Positions 8,814 to 16,739 of a stretch of DNA of 64,000 bases are shown one piece after another; the stretch's first letter is position 1, and every line of letters begins with the position of its first letter. This DNA is from Polaribacter sp. HaHaR_3_91 (GTDB lineage Bacteria; Bacteroidota; Bacteroidia; Flavobacteriales; Flavobacteriaceae). The translations under genes and the position numbers were made by a program. The stretch covers positions 1,832,001 to 1,896,000 of the forward strand of contig NZ_CP058986.1 in assembly GCF_019278525.1 (NCBI RefSeq). The letters run 5' to 3'. The notes below the pieces were generated by a model, which searched no databases, was not told where the DNA came from, and saw only the letters and a program-made list of their open reading frames with translations.

Positions 8814-9552
8814 AGTTTTTGGATTATTAGGAAAAGGTATTGAGTATTCTTTTTCTCGTGGGTATTTTACAGAAAAGTTTGAAAAATTAGATTTACAAAA
8901 ATGTAAGTACGTTAATTTTGATATTCAAAAAATAGAAGATTTTACTGCTGTAATAAAAGAAGGAGGAGATAGTTTAGGCGGAATAAATGTTACCATTCCT
9001 TATAAGGAAGAAGTAATGAAATACTTAGATCAATTAGATGAAACAGCAAAAGCTATTGGCGCTGTAAATACTATTAAATTTACTAAAAGAGGAAATTTAA
9101 AAGGATATAATTCTGATGTTGTTGGTTTTGAAAAATCAATATTTCCATTGATAAAAAAACACCATAAAAGAGCTTTAATTTTAGGTACAGGAGGTGCGTC
9201 TAAAGCAATTGCATATGCCTTAAAAAAGAATGATATTAAGTTTAAATTTGTTTCTAGAAACCCAGAAGGTAAAAAAGAAATTTCTTATCAAGATTTAACG
9301 GAAGAAATCATGGAGAAATATCAAATTATTATCAATTCTTCTCCAGTTGGTACATCTCCAAATACAGATAGATGTCCGGATATTCCGTATCAGTTTATTA
9401 CAGAAAAACATTTGTTGTACGATTTAATTTACAATCCAGAAGTGACAACTTTTTTAGCAAAAGGAAAAGCACAAGGAGCTACAATTAAAAACGGATATGA
9501 AATGTTGCAATTACAAGCAGAAGAATCTTGGAGAATTTGGAATAAAGCATAA
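8794..9552 (+). CDS. aroE: shikimate dehydrogenase
   Basis: Shikimate 5-dehydrogenase, reducing 3-dehydroshikimate to shikimate with NADPH in aromatic amino acid synthesis; 252 residues, slightly shorter than E. coli AroE. The substrate site is visible as YSFSRGYF near the N-terminus, VTIPYKEE with the catalytic lysine, GAVNT, and GYNSDVVGF with the catalytic aspartate. LGTGGASKAIAYAL is the NADP dinucleotide motif, and ATIKNGYEMLQLQAEESW is the conserved C-terminal helix. The ATG lies inside the preceding transporter gene (20-base overlap), suggesting translational coupling. No other start is plausible. Confidence 0.93.
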   Translation: MGERKNKVFGLLGKGIEYSFSRGYFTEKFEKLDLQKCKYVNFDIQKIEDFTAVIKEGGDSLGGINVTIPYKEEVMKYLDQLDETAKAIGAVNTIKFTKRGNLKGYNSDVVGFEKSIFPLIKKHHKRALILGTGGASKAIAYALKKNDIKFKFVSRNPEGKKEISYQDLTEEIMEKYQIIINSSPVGTSPNTDRCPDIPYQFITEKHLLYDLIYNPEVTTFLAKGKAQGATIKNGYEMLQLQAEESWRIWNKA

Positions 9553-9606
9553 TTAGAATGATATTATTTATTTAATATTAAAAGAATAGTTGGCAATTAG
9601 CGCAGT

Positions 9607-9694
9607 GCGTTAGGGGGAGCATTGGAAATCCTTTTTATGAAGAATAAATAAAAAGATTGTAAAGGAAAGCCCGACCTGTAAGGGAACGCCCAAA
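9607..9694 (+). repeat. structured intergenic repeat, copy 1 (GCGTTAGGG ... AACGCCC)
   Basis: This G+C-rich patch in an AT-rich gap starts GCGTTAGGG and ends AAGCCCGACC ... GGGAACGCCCAAA. The ends GCGTT and AACGC can pair. An inner hairpin runs AATCCTTTTTAT to ATAAAAAGATT, with one bulged C. A second copy with the same ends and orientation is at 15766-15852. From memory, similar elements are scattered between genes in Flavobacteriaceae; the function is unknown. Confidence 0.65.
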
Positions 9695-9807
9695 AGTAAA
9701 TTATCTATGTTATTTTATAGTTAGATAGTTTGTAGATTTAGTAAGTTGTCAGTATCTTTATAAGATATATAATAGTAGTATTATAGTAGACCTTAAACAT
9801 TGTAGAT

Positions 9808-11697
9808 ATGTTAGAAAAAAATGAAGTAAACGTTGATAAGACGGAAAAGAAAGTAGAAGAAGTTTTAAATGAAACTAAAAAAGTTGAAGTTGTAGAAAAT
9901 CTTGAAAAAACAGATGATACTGTTGATGCAGTTGATGAAATAGAGAAATCTATTGCTAAGGATGCTGAAAAAGATACTGATAAAGATGCAGAATCTGATG
10001 TTGTAGATTATTCAAAATTATCTTTAGAAGATTTAGTTTTAGAACTTAAAAAAACACTTTCTGATAATCCTGTTCAAAAAATAAAAACTCAAGTTGAAGG
10101 TATTAAAAGTGCTTTTAATCAGAAATTTGGAGCTCTTTTAGCAGAAAAGAAAGCAGCTTTTTTAGAAGAAGGAGGTAATTCTATCGATTTTCAATTTTCT
10201 AGCCCTATAAAAACGGATTATAATACGCTGTTGTCTGATTATAAAAAACAACGTGATGCACATTATAATGATTTAGACAAGCAACTTTCTTCTAATTTAG
10301 AAAAAAGACTTTCTGTTATTGAGCAATTAAAAGATTTAATTGAAAATGCAGATACAGCAACAATGTATAAAAGTTTTAGAGAATTACAAGATTCTTGGAA
10401 AACGATTGGACCTGTTTCTAAGAACCATTATAATGATACTTGGAAAACCTACCATCATCATGTAGAGCGTTTTTATGATTTATTACATTTAAGCAATGAT
10501 TTTAGAGATTTAGACTTTAAACATAATTTAGAAGAAAAATTAAAAATTATAGAAAAAGCAAATGCATTGGCAGAAGTAGCTGATATTAATGTTGCTTTTA
10601 AAGAGTTACAAGATTTACATAAAATTTGGAAAGAAGATATTGGACCTGTTTCTCAAGAAATGAGGGAAGATGTATGGGGTAAATTTAGTGAAGCAACTAA
10701 AAAAATTCACGATAGAAGGCATGATCACTTTAGAGAAATGCGTTCTAAGCATCAAGAAATTATAGAGAAGAAATTATTGGTGGTAGAAAAATTAAATGCT
10801 TTTGATACTTCTAATAATAAAACGCATAACGATTGGCAAAAAAGTATTAAAGATATAGAAGAATTAAGACAAGAATATTTTAATGCAGGTAAACTTCCGT
10901 ATTCTAAAAGTGAAGAAGTTTGGCAAAAATTTAAAGCGGCTACAAAGAAATTTAACAGCGCTAAAAATGTTTTTTATAAGCATGAAAAAAACGATCAGCA
11001 AGAGAATTTAAAGAAGAAAATGGCGTTAATTGAGCTTGCAGAATCTTTAAAAGAAAGTGAAGATTGGGAGTCTTCGACGAATACTTTAAAGAAAATACAA
11101 GCAGATTGGAAAAAAATAGGGCATGTACCTCGTAAATTTTCTGATGATATTTGGAAGCGTTTTAAAGCAGCTTGTAATCATTATTTTGATAGATACCACG
11201 AACAGAAAAACTCTTTAAATAAAGAGCAACAAGAGGTTGTAGATGCTAAAAAAGAATTCTTGGAAACGGTTAAAGAATTAAAAGATCCTACTAAAGAAGG
11301 TATTTTCGAAATTATAAATAACTGGAGAAATTTAGGTGCATTGCCAAGAAATGCAAGACACATTGATGGTAAATTTAACAAGTTAATCGATAGAGCTTTA
11401 AGTGGTTTAGATTTAGACAAGAATGAAGTTGCTATGTTAAAATTTACACATGTTGTAGATAGTCTTGCAGCAGATAACGATGTTAGAAAGTTAGATTCTG
11501 AACAAATGTTTGTTAGAAAGAAGATTGATGAAGTTGTTAAAGAAATTCAACAATTAGAAAATAATTTAGGTTTCTTTTCTAACGCAACAGATGATAATCC
11601 TTTAGTATTAAATGTAAAAAATAGAGTAAATGAGTTTAAAGCAGATTTGACTATTTGGAAAGAAAAGTTAAGTTATATTAAGAACTTAGATTACTAA
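9808..11697 (+). CDS. DUF349 repeat protein
   Basis: Cytoplasmic, highly charged, helical protein of 629 residues. An acidic low-complexity N-terminus (about residues 1-70) is followed by a run of five DUF349-type repeats. Each has a W..IG.(V/L)P motif and an aromatic-basic helix: WKTIGPVSKNHYNDTW, WKEDIGPVSQEMREDVW, FNAGKLPYSKSEEVW, WKKIGHVPRKFSDDIW and WRNLGALPRNARHIDGKF. DUF349 proteins are common in Bacteroidota and Actinobacteria but their role is not settled. The gene stands alone, with a structured repeat before it and a strong terminator after it. Confidence 0.82.
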   Translation: MLEKNEVNVDKTEKKVEEVLNETKKVEVVENLEKTDDTVDAVDEIEKSIAKDAEKDTDKDAESDVVDYSKLSLEDLVLELKKTLSDNPVQKIKTQVEGIKSAFNQKFGALLAEKKAAFLEEGGNSIDFQFSSPIKTDYNTLLSDYKKQRDAHYNDLDKQLSSNLEKRLSVIEQLKDLIENADTATMYKSFRELQDSWKTIGPVSKNHYNDTWKTYHHHVERFYDLLHLSNDFRDLDFKHNLEEKLKIIEKANALAEVADINVAFKELQDLHKIWKEDIGPVSQEMREDVWGKFSEATKKIHDRRHDHFREMRSKHQEIIEKKLLVVEKLNAFDTSNNKTHNDWQKSIKDIEELRQEYFNAGKLPYSKSEEVWQKFKAATKKFNSAKNVFYKHEKNDQQENLKKKMALIELAESLKESEDWESSTNTLKKIQADWKKIGHVPRKFSDDIWKRFKAACNHYFDRYHEQKNSLNKEQQEVVDAKKEFLETVKELKDPTKEGIFEIINNWRNLGALPRNARHIDGKFNKLIDRALSGLDLDKNEVAMLKFTHVVDSLAADNDVRKLDSEQMFVRKKIDEVVKEIQQLENNLGFFSNATDDNPLVLNVKNRVNEFKADLTIWKEKLSYIKNLDY

Positions 11698-11722
11698 TTT
11701 ACTTATAAAGTATATGAAGTTT

Positions 11723-11751
11723 AAAACTCGAAGCAATTTGCTTCGAGTTTT
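11723..11751 (+). terminator. intrinsic terminator of the DUF349 gene
   Basis: Arms AAAACTCGAAGCA (11723-11735) and TGCTTCGAGTTTT (11739-11751) pair perfectly over 13 bp with a three-base loop and run into a T-tract, 25 bases after the stop. Confidence 0.88.
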
Positions 11752-12180
11752 TTTGTTTATATACGGTGCCCAAAAATTGTATAAGTATAACTATTTATTT
11801 AGTGTGCTTACTTTTAATTTACTATTTCCAAAATGCCGAAGTGACATGTTTTGAAGTTTGGGAGGTTTTTATATTTTTAAATAATTTTTCTCAAAGTTTG
11901 ACCTTTCGAGGTAGAGAGTAATCACACAAAGTTGCTCAACGCTGTGTTCTCTTCTTTATGTGACTTTTCATTCCATCCGAAGTGATAAGTTGGAGTTTTG
12001 TTCTTTTTTCTACTTGGTTAGTATCTCTGAATAGTTTCTCTCTCCAAAAGGGTAAACATAGGGTAAAATATTCTTTTCTGAATGACAATCTATGTGTGAA
12101 AAAAGAATAAGAAAAGTTAATTTAGTCTTGATTCTTGTATTTTTTAGCGAAGCAGTTTTGAAACATTTTCTATATAAAAC
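11752..12180. other. non-coding gap between two convergent terminators
   Basis: This stretch of about 430 bases lies between the terminators of two convergent genes. I see no open frame with sensible protein sequence on either strand, no tRNA shape and no exact repeat. It contains an imperfect inverted repeat around 11911-11960 (GAGAG..CACA against TGTG..CTCTT). It could be decayed coding sequence or an RNA of unknown type; nothing more can be supported. Confidence 0.4.
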
Positions 12181-12214
12181 AAAAAACTCGAAGCCTAAAA
12201 GCTTCGAGTTTTTT
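12181..12214. terminator. bidirectional terminator of the zinc-ribbon-like gene
   Basis: AAAAAACTCGAAGC (12181-12194) and GCTTCGAGTTTTTT (12201-12214) are a perfect 14 bp stem around CTAAAA. A and T tracts on the two sides suit termination in both directions. It ends the minus-strand operon stopping at 12235. Its core ACTCGAAGC is the same word as in the terminator at 11723. Confidence 0.85.
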
Positions 12215-12234
12215 ATAATTTATGAGTAGAAAGA

Positions 12235-13008
12235 TTAAGAAAAGAATTTCTCCATTTTTAATTTTTCTTCTTCAGCCAAAGCAGCATCTACTAAAATACG
12301 ACCACTATGTTCATCGATAGTAATTTTCTTTCTATTTGCTATTTCTAATTGCACCTGAGGTGGAATTGTAAAATAAGAACCTCCAGAAGCACCACGCTCA
12401 ATAGCAACTACTGCTAAACCGTTTTTTACTTTAGTTCTAATTCTTGTATAAGCAGCAAATAAATGTGCATCTAAAGTTTGAGAAAACTCTTCAGATTTCT
12501 GAGCTAATAACTCTTCTTCTTTTTCAGTTTCTTTTAAGATTGCATCTAATTCAGCTTTTTTATGGCTTAAATGTTTTTCTTGTTTTGCTAACTTTTCGTT
12601 AGTAGCATCAATTACCTCTTTTTTCTGAGCTATTTTTGCTTTGTATTCAATAATTCTTTTTTCAGCTAATTGAATTTCTAAATCTTGATATTCAATTTCT
12701 TTAGATAAAGAGTCAAATTCTCTGTTATTTCTAACTTTCTTTTGCTGTTCATCATACTTTTTCATTAACCCATTAGACTCATCAATAGCTAATTTTTTGT
12801 TGTTAATGTCAGTTTCTAAGTTTGCTGCGTCTTGGTTTAAGTTCGCAATTCGCGTGTTTAATCCGGCAACTTCATCTTCTAAATCTTCAACTTCTAAAGG
12901 TAGTTCACCTCTAACGTTTCTAATTTCGTCAATTCTAGAGTCGATTAATTGTAAATCGTATAAAGCTCTTAACTTTTCTTCAACCGAAATTTCTTTCTTC
13001 TTTGCCAT
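12235..13008 (-). CDS. coiled-coil protein of the C4-type zinc ribbon family, cysteines lost
   Basis: Protein of 257 residues. About residues 20-190 form a long alpha-helical coiled coil. The C-terminal domain reads RGASGGSYFTIPPQ followed by ITIDEHSGRILV, which aligns with the zinc-ribbon signature of the zf-RING_7/CdsZ-like family, normally of the type CGGCF..IPPQ and CEHCGRILV. All four expected zinc-binding cysteines are replaced (S, S, D, S), so the fold may persist without zinc. Its start is two bases after the Nif3 gene stop, so they form an operon. The function is unknown; family members have been linked to RNA or translation processes. Confidence 0.8.
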   Translation of the reverse strand: MAKKKEISVEEKLRALYDLQLIDSRIDEIRNVRGELPLEVEDLEDEVAGLNTRIANLNQDAANLETDINNKKLAIDESNGLMKKYDEQQKKVRNNREFDSLSKEIEYQDLEIQLAEKRIIEYKAKIAQKKEVIDATNEKLAKQEKHLSHKKAELDAILKETEKEEELLAQKSEEFSQTLDAHLFAAYTRIRTKVKNGLAVVAIERGASGGSYFTIPPQVQLEIANRKKITIDEHSGRILVDAALAEEEKLKMEKFFS

Positions 13009-13010
13009 GT

Positions 13011-14105
13011 TTATATATAATATATAGGATTTGTACTTTCTTCTGATAAAATGACTGCAAAATTACTAAATTTTTTCGTAAGATAGTCTACCAAAAGGTT
13101 TTTTGTAAACTGTTCACTCTCATAATGTCCAATATCTGCCAAAAGGATACTGTTTTCAGCTTTAAAAAACTCATGATATTTAAAATCTGCACTCACATAT
13201 GCATCTGCACCTGCTTTTATTGCATTAGAAATGGCAAAACTACCAGATCCACCTAAAACAGCTACTTTTTTTATTTTTTTATTGATTAAATTAGAATGGC
13301 GCACACAATCCGTTTTCATTGTGGCTTTTAAATATAAAAGAAAGTCGGTTTCATCCATCTCTGATGGAAGTTCAGCAATCATTCCCATTCCAATATTTTG
13401 GTGTATATTTTCTGTGGTTATAATTTCATATGCTATTTCTTCGTAAGGATGATTTGCTTTTAAAGTTTTTAAAATAGCAGCTTCATTCTTACTTTCGAAA
13501 GTGATAGAAATTAAAGTTTCTTTTTCAGTTGTATCTTTTCCTTTTATACCAATAACCGGATTCGATTTTTCGTTTCCTCTAAAAGTTCCTTCACCTAAAA
13601 TATTAAAAGAACAATTATCATAATTCCCAATATTTCCTGCGCCTGCAGCAAATAGAGAATTTCTTACTGCTTCTGAATCTTTAGTAGGAACATAAGTGGT
13701 TAGTTTTTTAATAATTCCCTTCTTAGGAATTAAAACTTTAGGATTTTCTAAACCTAAAACTTCGCACATTTTAGCAGAAACACCATTATTAGAATTATCC
13801 AAGGCAGTATGCGTTGCATAAATAGCAATGTCATTTTTTATGGCCTTTAAAACTACGCGTTCTACATACGAATTTCCGTTTAGTTTTTTTAAACCTCCAA
13901 AAATAATAGGATGAAAACTAACAATTAAATTACAGTTCTTAGCAATTGCTTCATCTACCGTTTTTTCTAAGGTATCAAGAGTTACTAGTACACCAGAAAC
14001 GGTGGTATTATAATTCCCTACTAATAAACCAACATTGTCAAAGTCTTCAGCATAATTTAAGGGAGCTAATTCTTCTAAGTAGTTGGTGATGTCTTTTATG
14101 ATCAT
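13011..14105 (-). CDS. Nif3-like dinuclear metal centre protein (GTP cyclohydrolase I type 2 family)
   Basis: Nif3/YbgI family protein of 364 residues from the ATG at 14105. The family forms toroidal hexamers with a di-metal site. Metal-ligand motifs are visible at both ends: SFHPIIFGG and ATHTALDNSNNGV in the N-terminal half, and DIGHYESEQF near the C-terminus. A PII-like inserted domain lies between the halves, giving the usual Bacteroidota length of about 365. An in-frame ATG six codons earlier (14123) would sit at the predicted transcription start, so I prefer the inner one. The enzyme activity of the family is disputed. It is followed by the zinc-ribbon-like gene. Confidence 0.87.
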   Translation of the reverse strand: MIIKDITNYLEELAPLNYAEDFDNVGLLVGNYNTTVSGVLVTLDTLEKTVDEAIAKNCNLIVSFHPIIFGGLKKLNGNSYVERVVLKAIKNDIAIYATHTALDNSNNGVSAKMCEVLGLENPKVLIPKKGIIKKLTTYVPTKDSEAVRNSLFAAGAGNIGNYDNCSFNILGEGTFRGNEKSNPVIGIKGKDTTEKETLISITFESKNEAAILKTLKANHPYEEIAYEIITTENIHQNIGMGMIAELPSEMDETDFLLYLKATMKTDCVRHSNLINKKIKKVAVLGGSGSFAISNAIKAGADAYVSADFKYHEFFKAENSILLADIGHYESEQFTKNLLVDYLTKKFSNFAVILSEESTNPIYYI

Positions 14106-14128
14106 AAATAAATATTGTGTCAAAAAAT

Positions 14129-14136
14129 CAAAGTTA
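14129..14136 (-). promoter_or_regulatory. -7 box upstream of the nif3 gene
   Basis: On the minus strand this reads TAACTTTG, an exact TAnnTTTG match. It predicts initiation near 14122 and a leader of about 17 bases to the ATG at 14105, which supports that start over the one at 14123. Confidence 0.55.
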
Positions 14137-14546
14137 ACATTTCTGTTTATAAATTCATAATAATGACTTACTTTTTGGATGTGAATTTCTTCAATTTGTT
14201 AAAATAATTGCGTTATAGCCTATGGAAACTCTTTAAAGTAGATTTTAAAAGAAAGTTGCGTAGACAAATTTATCCTTTTCTTTGATTAAACTTATTTGTT
14301 TTAAAACAATTGCAGGTTTTTGTAGTGTCTGTTTGAGCGCTGTCGAGAATTATTAGGTTTCTAAAATAAGTTTCGATTAACATTAACTATACATTTAGAT
14401 TGACACTAATAATTTATATAACGAACTAATTTCCGCTTTAAAGAATACAGCAATCAAAATAATCGATAAACTTTACAAAAGAAATTTACGTGAAATTCGT
14501 GTTTTTTTTCTTTTTTAATGTGTGTAACCTGCTTATTTTTGAATCA
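14137..14546. other. non-coding gap between nif3 and lpxK
   Basis: About 410 bases between divergent genes, with no convincing frame. The word TTTGAGCGCTGTCGAGAA at 14332-14349 resembles one arm of a palindrome (GAGCGCAGTCGAGA) that I remember as common between flavobacterial genes, here without its partner. No clean lpxK promoter could be picked. Confidence 0.45.
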
Positions 14547-15560
14547 ATGAAATTTCTAAGATTTTTACTTTTTCCGTTTGCCATTATTTATGATGTGGTC
14601 ACTAGCATACGAAACTTTTTTTTTGAAGTAGGTTTTTTTAAACAGACTTCTTTTAAGATTCCGATAATTGTGGTTGGCAATTTAAGTGTGGGAGGAACTG
14701 GGAAAACTCCGCAAATAGAATATTTAATCCGTTTATTAAAAGATGGTTTTAAGACAGCTGTTTTAAGTAGAGGATACAAACGTAAAACAGAAGGTTTTGT
14801 ATTGCTTAATAGTACGCATTCTGCGGAAGATGTTGGAGATGAACCTTTACAATACTATAAAAAGTTTAATACCATTGATGTTGCTGTTGATGCAAATAGA
14901 GTAGCAGGAATTACTAAGTTGATTACAGACAATGCTCCTGAAGTTATTTTATTAGATGATGCTTATCAACATAGAAAAGTAAAAGGTAGTTTTTACATTT
15001 TATTGACAAAGTATGATGATTTATTTACGGATGATTTTTTATTACCAACAGGAAATTTAAGAGAAAGTAGTAGTGGAGCAAAGCGAGCGGATGTTATTTT
15101 GGTTACCAAATGCCCTGTAAATTTAACGGAGTCTTCCAAAAACAGTATTAAACAGAAGTTAAAGAAGTTCCATAAAAAGGTGTTTTTTACAACGATTTCT
15201 TATGATGATCAAACGGCTGGATCTGAATCTATTTTGGTGAATGATTTAAAAGACTACGATGTTTTATTAATAACAGGAATTGCAAATCCAACACCACTTT
15301 TATCTTTTTTAACGGAGAAAAACGTGAATTTTAAACATTTAAAATTCCCAGATCATCATCATTTTACAGATAATGAAATAGAAATAATTAAGAAGGAATA
15401 CACGAATTTAAAGTCTTCTAAAAAGCTTATTTTAACAACAGAAAAAGATTACGTGCGTTTAGAAAATAGGGTGGAAGCACTTTCATTTTTAGGAATACAA
15501 ACTTCTTTTTTAGAAGGACAAGAAGTGTTTAATTCAATACTTAAAAACCATATACAATAA
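14547..15560 (+). CDS. lpxK: tetraacyldisaccharide 4'-kinase
   Basis: LpxK phosphorylates the 4' position of the lipid A disaccharide precursor at the inner membrane. The protein has 337 residues from the ATG at 14547. An upstream in-frame GTG at 14490 would add a Phe-rich stretch unlike the family. An N-terminal membrane-associated helix (FLRFLLFPFAIIYDVV) precedes the Walker A loop NLSVGGTGKTP (about residues 45-55). Further family motifs are AVLSRGYKRKT, DDAYQHRKV, DVILVTKCP and the C-terminal TTEKDYVRLE. It is a single-gene unit with its own terminator. Confidence 0.93.
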   Translation: MKFLRFLLFPFAIIYDVVTSIRNFFFEVGFFKQTSFKIPIIVVGNLSVGGTGKTPQIEYLIRLLKDGFKTAVLSRGYKRKTEGFVLLNSTHSAEDVGDEPLQYYKKFNTIDVAVDANRVAGITKLITDNAPEVILLDDAYQHRKVKGSFYILLTKYDDLFTDDFLLPTGNLRESSSGAKRADVILVTKCPVNLTESSKNSIKQKLKKFHKKVFFTTISYDDQTAGSESILVNDLKDYDVLLITGIANPTPLLSFLTEKNVNFKHLKFPDHHHFTDNEIEIIKKEYTNLKSSKKLILTTEKDYVRLENRVEALSFLGIQTSFLEGQEVFNSILKNHIQ

Positions 15561-15586
15561 AACCAGCGTTGTTAGGACGCTGGTTT
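15560..15586 (+). terminator. intrinsic terminator of lpxK
   Basis: AAACCAGCG and CGCTGGTTT pair around a nine-base loop directly at the lpxK stop codon, followed by CTTTTTTTG. Confidence 0.87.
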
Positions 15587-15694
15587 CTTTTTTTGATTTT
15601 TGTTAGAAGTATCTTTTTAAGAACACCTCATTTATAGGACACCATTTTTTTTAATAAGTCACATGATGTTTTTTTCTCTGAATTTATAAAATAT

Positions 15695-15729
15695 AAAGAC
15701 CTCAGATGGTTTTAATATCTAAGGTCTTT
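15695..15729. terminator. stem-loop between lpxK and the yebC-like gene
   Basis: AAAGACCTCAGAT and ATCTAAGGTCTTT form a 13 bp stem with one mismatch and a nine-base loop. It lies between two convergent genes but 110 bases beyond the lpxK terminator, so it may serve the minus strand. Confidence 0.5.
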
Positions 15730-15765
15730 GTATTTATTATACTATTTTAAAAACTAAAATTTCTT

Positions 15766-15852
15766 GCGTTAGGGATAGAAGTAGAAAGCCCACAGCCCAG
15801 AAAGGTCGAGTACTTGTAACGAATAAGCCCGACCCTTGTGGTAACGCCCAAA
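15766..15852 (+). repeat. structured intergenic repeat, copy 2 (GCGTTAGGG ... AACGCCC)
   Basis: This copy begins GCGTTAGGGATAGAAG and ends AAGCCCGACCCTTGTGG then TAACGCCCAAA, matching copy 1 at both ends. GCGTT can pair with AACGC, and AAGGTCG (about 15801-15807) with CGACCCTT (about 15830-15837). The interior differs from copy 1. It sits just past the 3' end of the yebC-like gene. Confidence 0.65.
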
Positions 15853-15858
15853 TACTTT

Positions 15859-16575
15859 TTACATTTCCATAGAGTGAAAGACGTTTTGCACGTCATCATC
15901 TTCTTCTAGTTTCTCCAACAATTTTTCTACATCTGCTTGTTGCTCTTCGTTTAATTTTGTGGTTGTAGTAGGGATTCTTTCAAATCCTGAAGATAAAATT
16001 TCTGTACTATTTTCTTCAAAGTAAGTTTGGATAGCTCCAAATTGCTCAAAAGGAGCATAAATGATAATTCCTTCTTCATCATCAAAAACTTCTTCAACTT
16101 CAAAATCGATTAATTCTAACTCTAACTCTTCTAAGTCGATTGTAATATCTTCTTTTTTGATTGTAAAAGTACATACATGATCGAACATAAAAACGACAGA
16201 ACCAGAAGTACCTAAATTACCATCACACTTATTAAAAGCAGACCTTACATTGGCTACAGTTCTATTATTATTATCTGTTGCAGTCTCTAAAAGAACCGCT
16301 ATTCCGTGAGGTGCGTACCCTTCAAACAAAACTTCTTTATAGTCTGCAGTATCTTTATCGGTAGCTTTTTTAATTGCACGTTCTACATTATCTTTAGGCA
16401 TGTTTGCAGCTTTTGCATTCTGCATAACTGCCCTTAATCTAGAGTTAGAATCGGGATTTGGACCACCTTCTTTAATAGCCATTACAATATCTTTACCAAT
16501 TCTAGTAAAGGTTTTTGCCATTGCTGACCAACGTTTCATTTTTCGTCCTTTTCTAAGCTCGAATGCTCTTCCCAT
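15859..16575 (-). CDS. YebC/PmpR family protein
   Basis: YebC-family protein of 238 residues, a cytoplasmic factor reported as a transcription regulator or as a translation factor for proline-rich stretches. The start MGRAFELRKGRKMKRWSAMA at 16575 is the Bacteroidota form of the N-terminus. The longer frame to 16626 would pass the promoter and add a hydrophobic stretch. Family segments include GGPNPDSNSRLRAVMQNAKA, NMPKDNVERAIKKA, EVLFEGYAPHGIAVLLE and RTVANVRSAFNKCDGNLG. The acidic C-terminus is typical. It is a single-gene unit. Confidence 0.9.
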   Translation of the reverse strand: MGRAFELRKGRKMKRWSAMAKTFTRIGKDIVMAIKEGGPNPDSNSRLRAVMQNAKAANMPKDNVERAIKKATDKDTADYKEVLFEGYAPHGIAVLLETATDNNNRTVANVRSAFNKCDGNLGTSGSVVFMFDHVCTFTIKKEDITIDLEELELELIDFEVEEVFDDEEGIIIYAPFEQFGAIQTYFEENSTEILSSGFERIPTTTTKLNEEQQADVEKLLEKLEEDDDVQNVFHSMEM

Positions 16576-16607
16576 TTCTAATGATGTTTTTATAAAAATT
16601 ATAAATA

Positions 16608-16638
16608 CAAATGTAAAAATTAGCAAGTTGATTCACAA
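16608..16638 (-). promoter_or_regulatory. promoter of the yebC-like gene
   Basis: On the minus strand, TTG (16638-16636), a 20-base spacer and TACATTTG (16615-16608) match the Bacteroidota -33/-7 pattern. The predicted leader is about 26 bases to the ATG at 16575. Confidence 0.6.
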
Positions 16639-16739
16639 TTTTTTAAACAAGGATTTTTTAGAAATATACCTATTTGTAGGTATTGTTCTGAGTAACTATT
16701 TTTTATAGTTTTAAGGTGAACCTTTTAAATATATAAATT

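Noticed and set aside
9607..9694. Riboswitch or tRNA-like RNA upstream of the DUF349 gene
   Set aside because: A second copy lies at a gene's 3' side, and no known riboswitch core or cloverleaf could be drawn, so a dispersed repeat is the better call.
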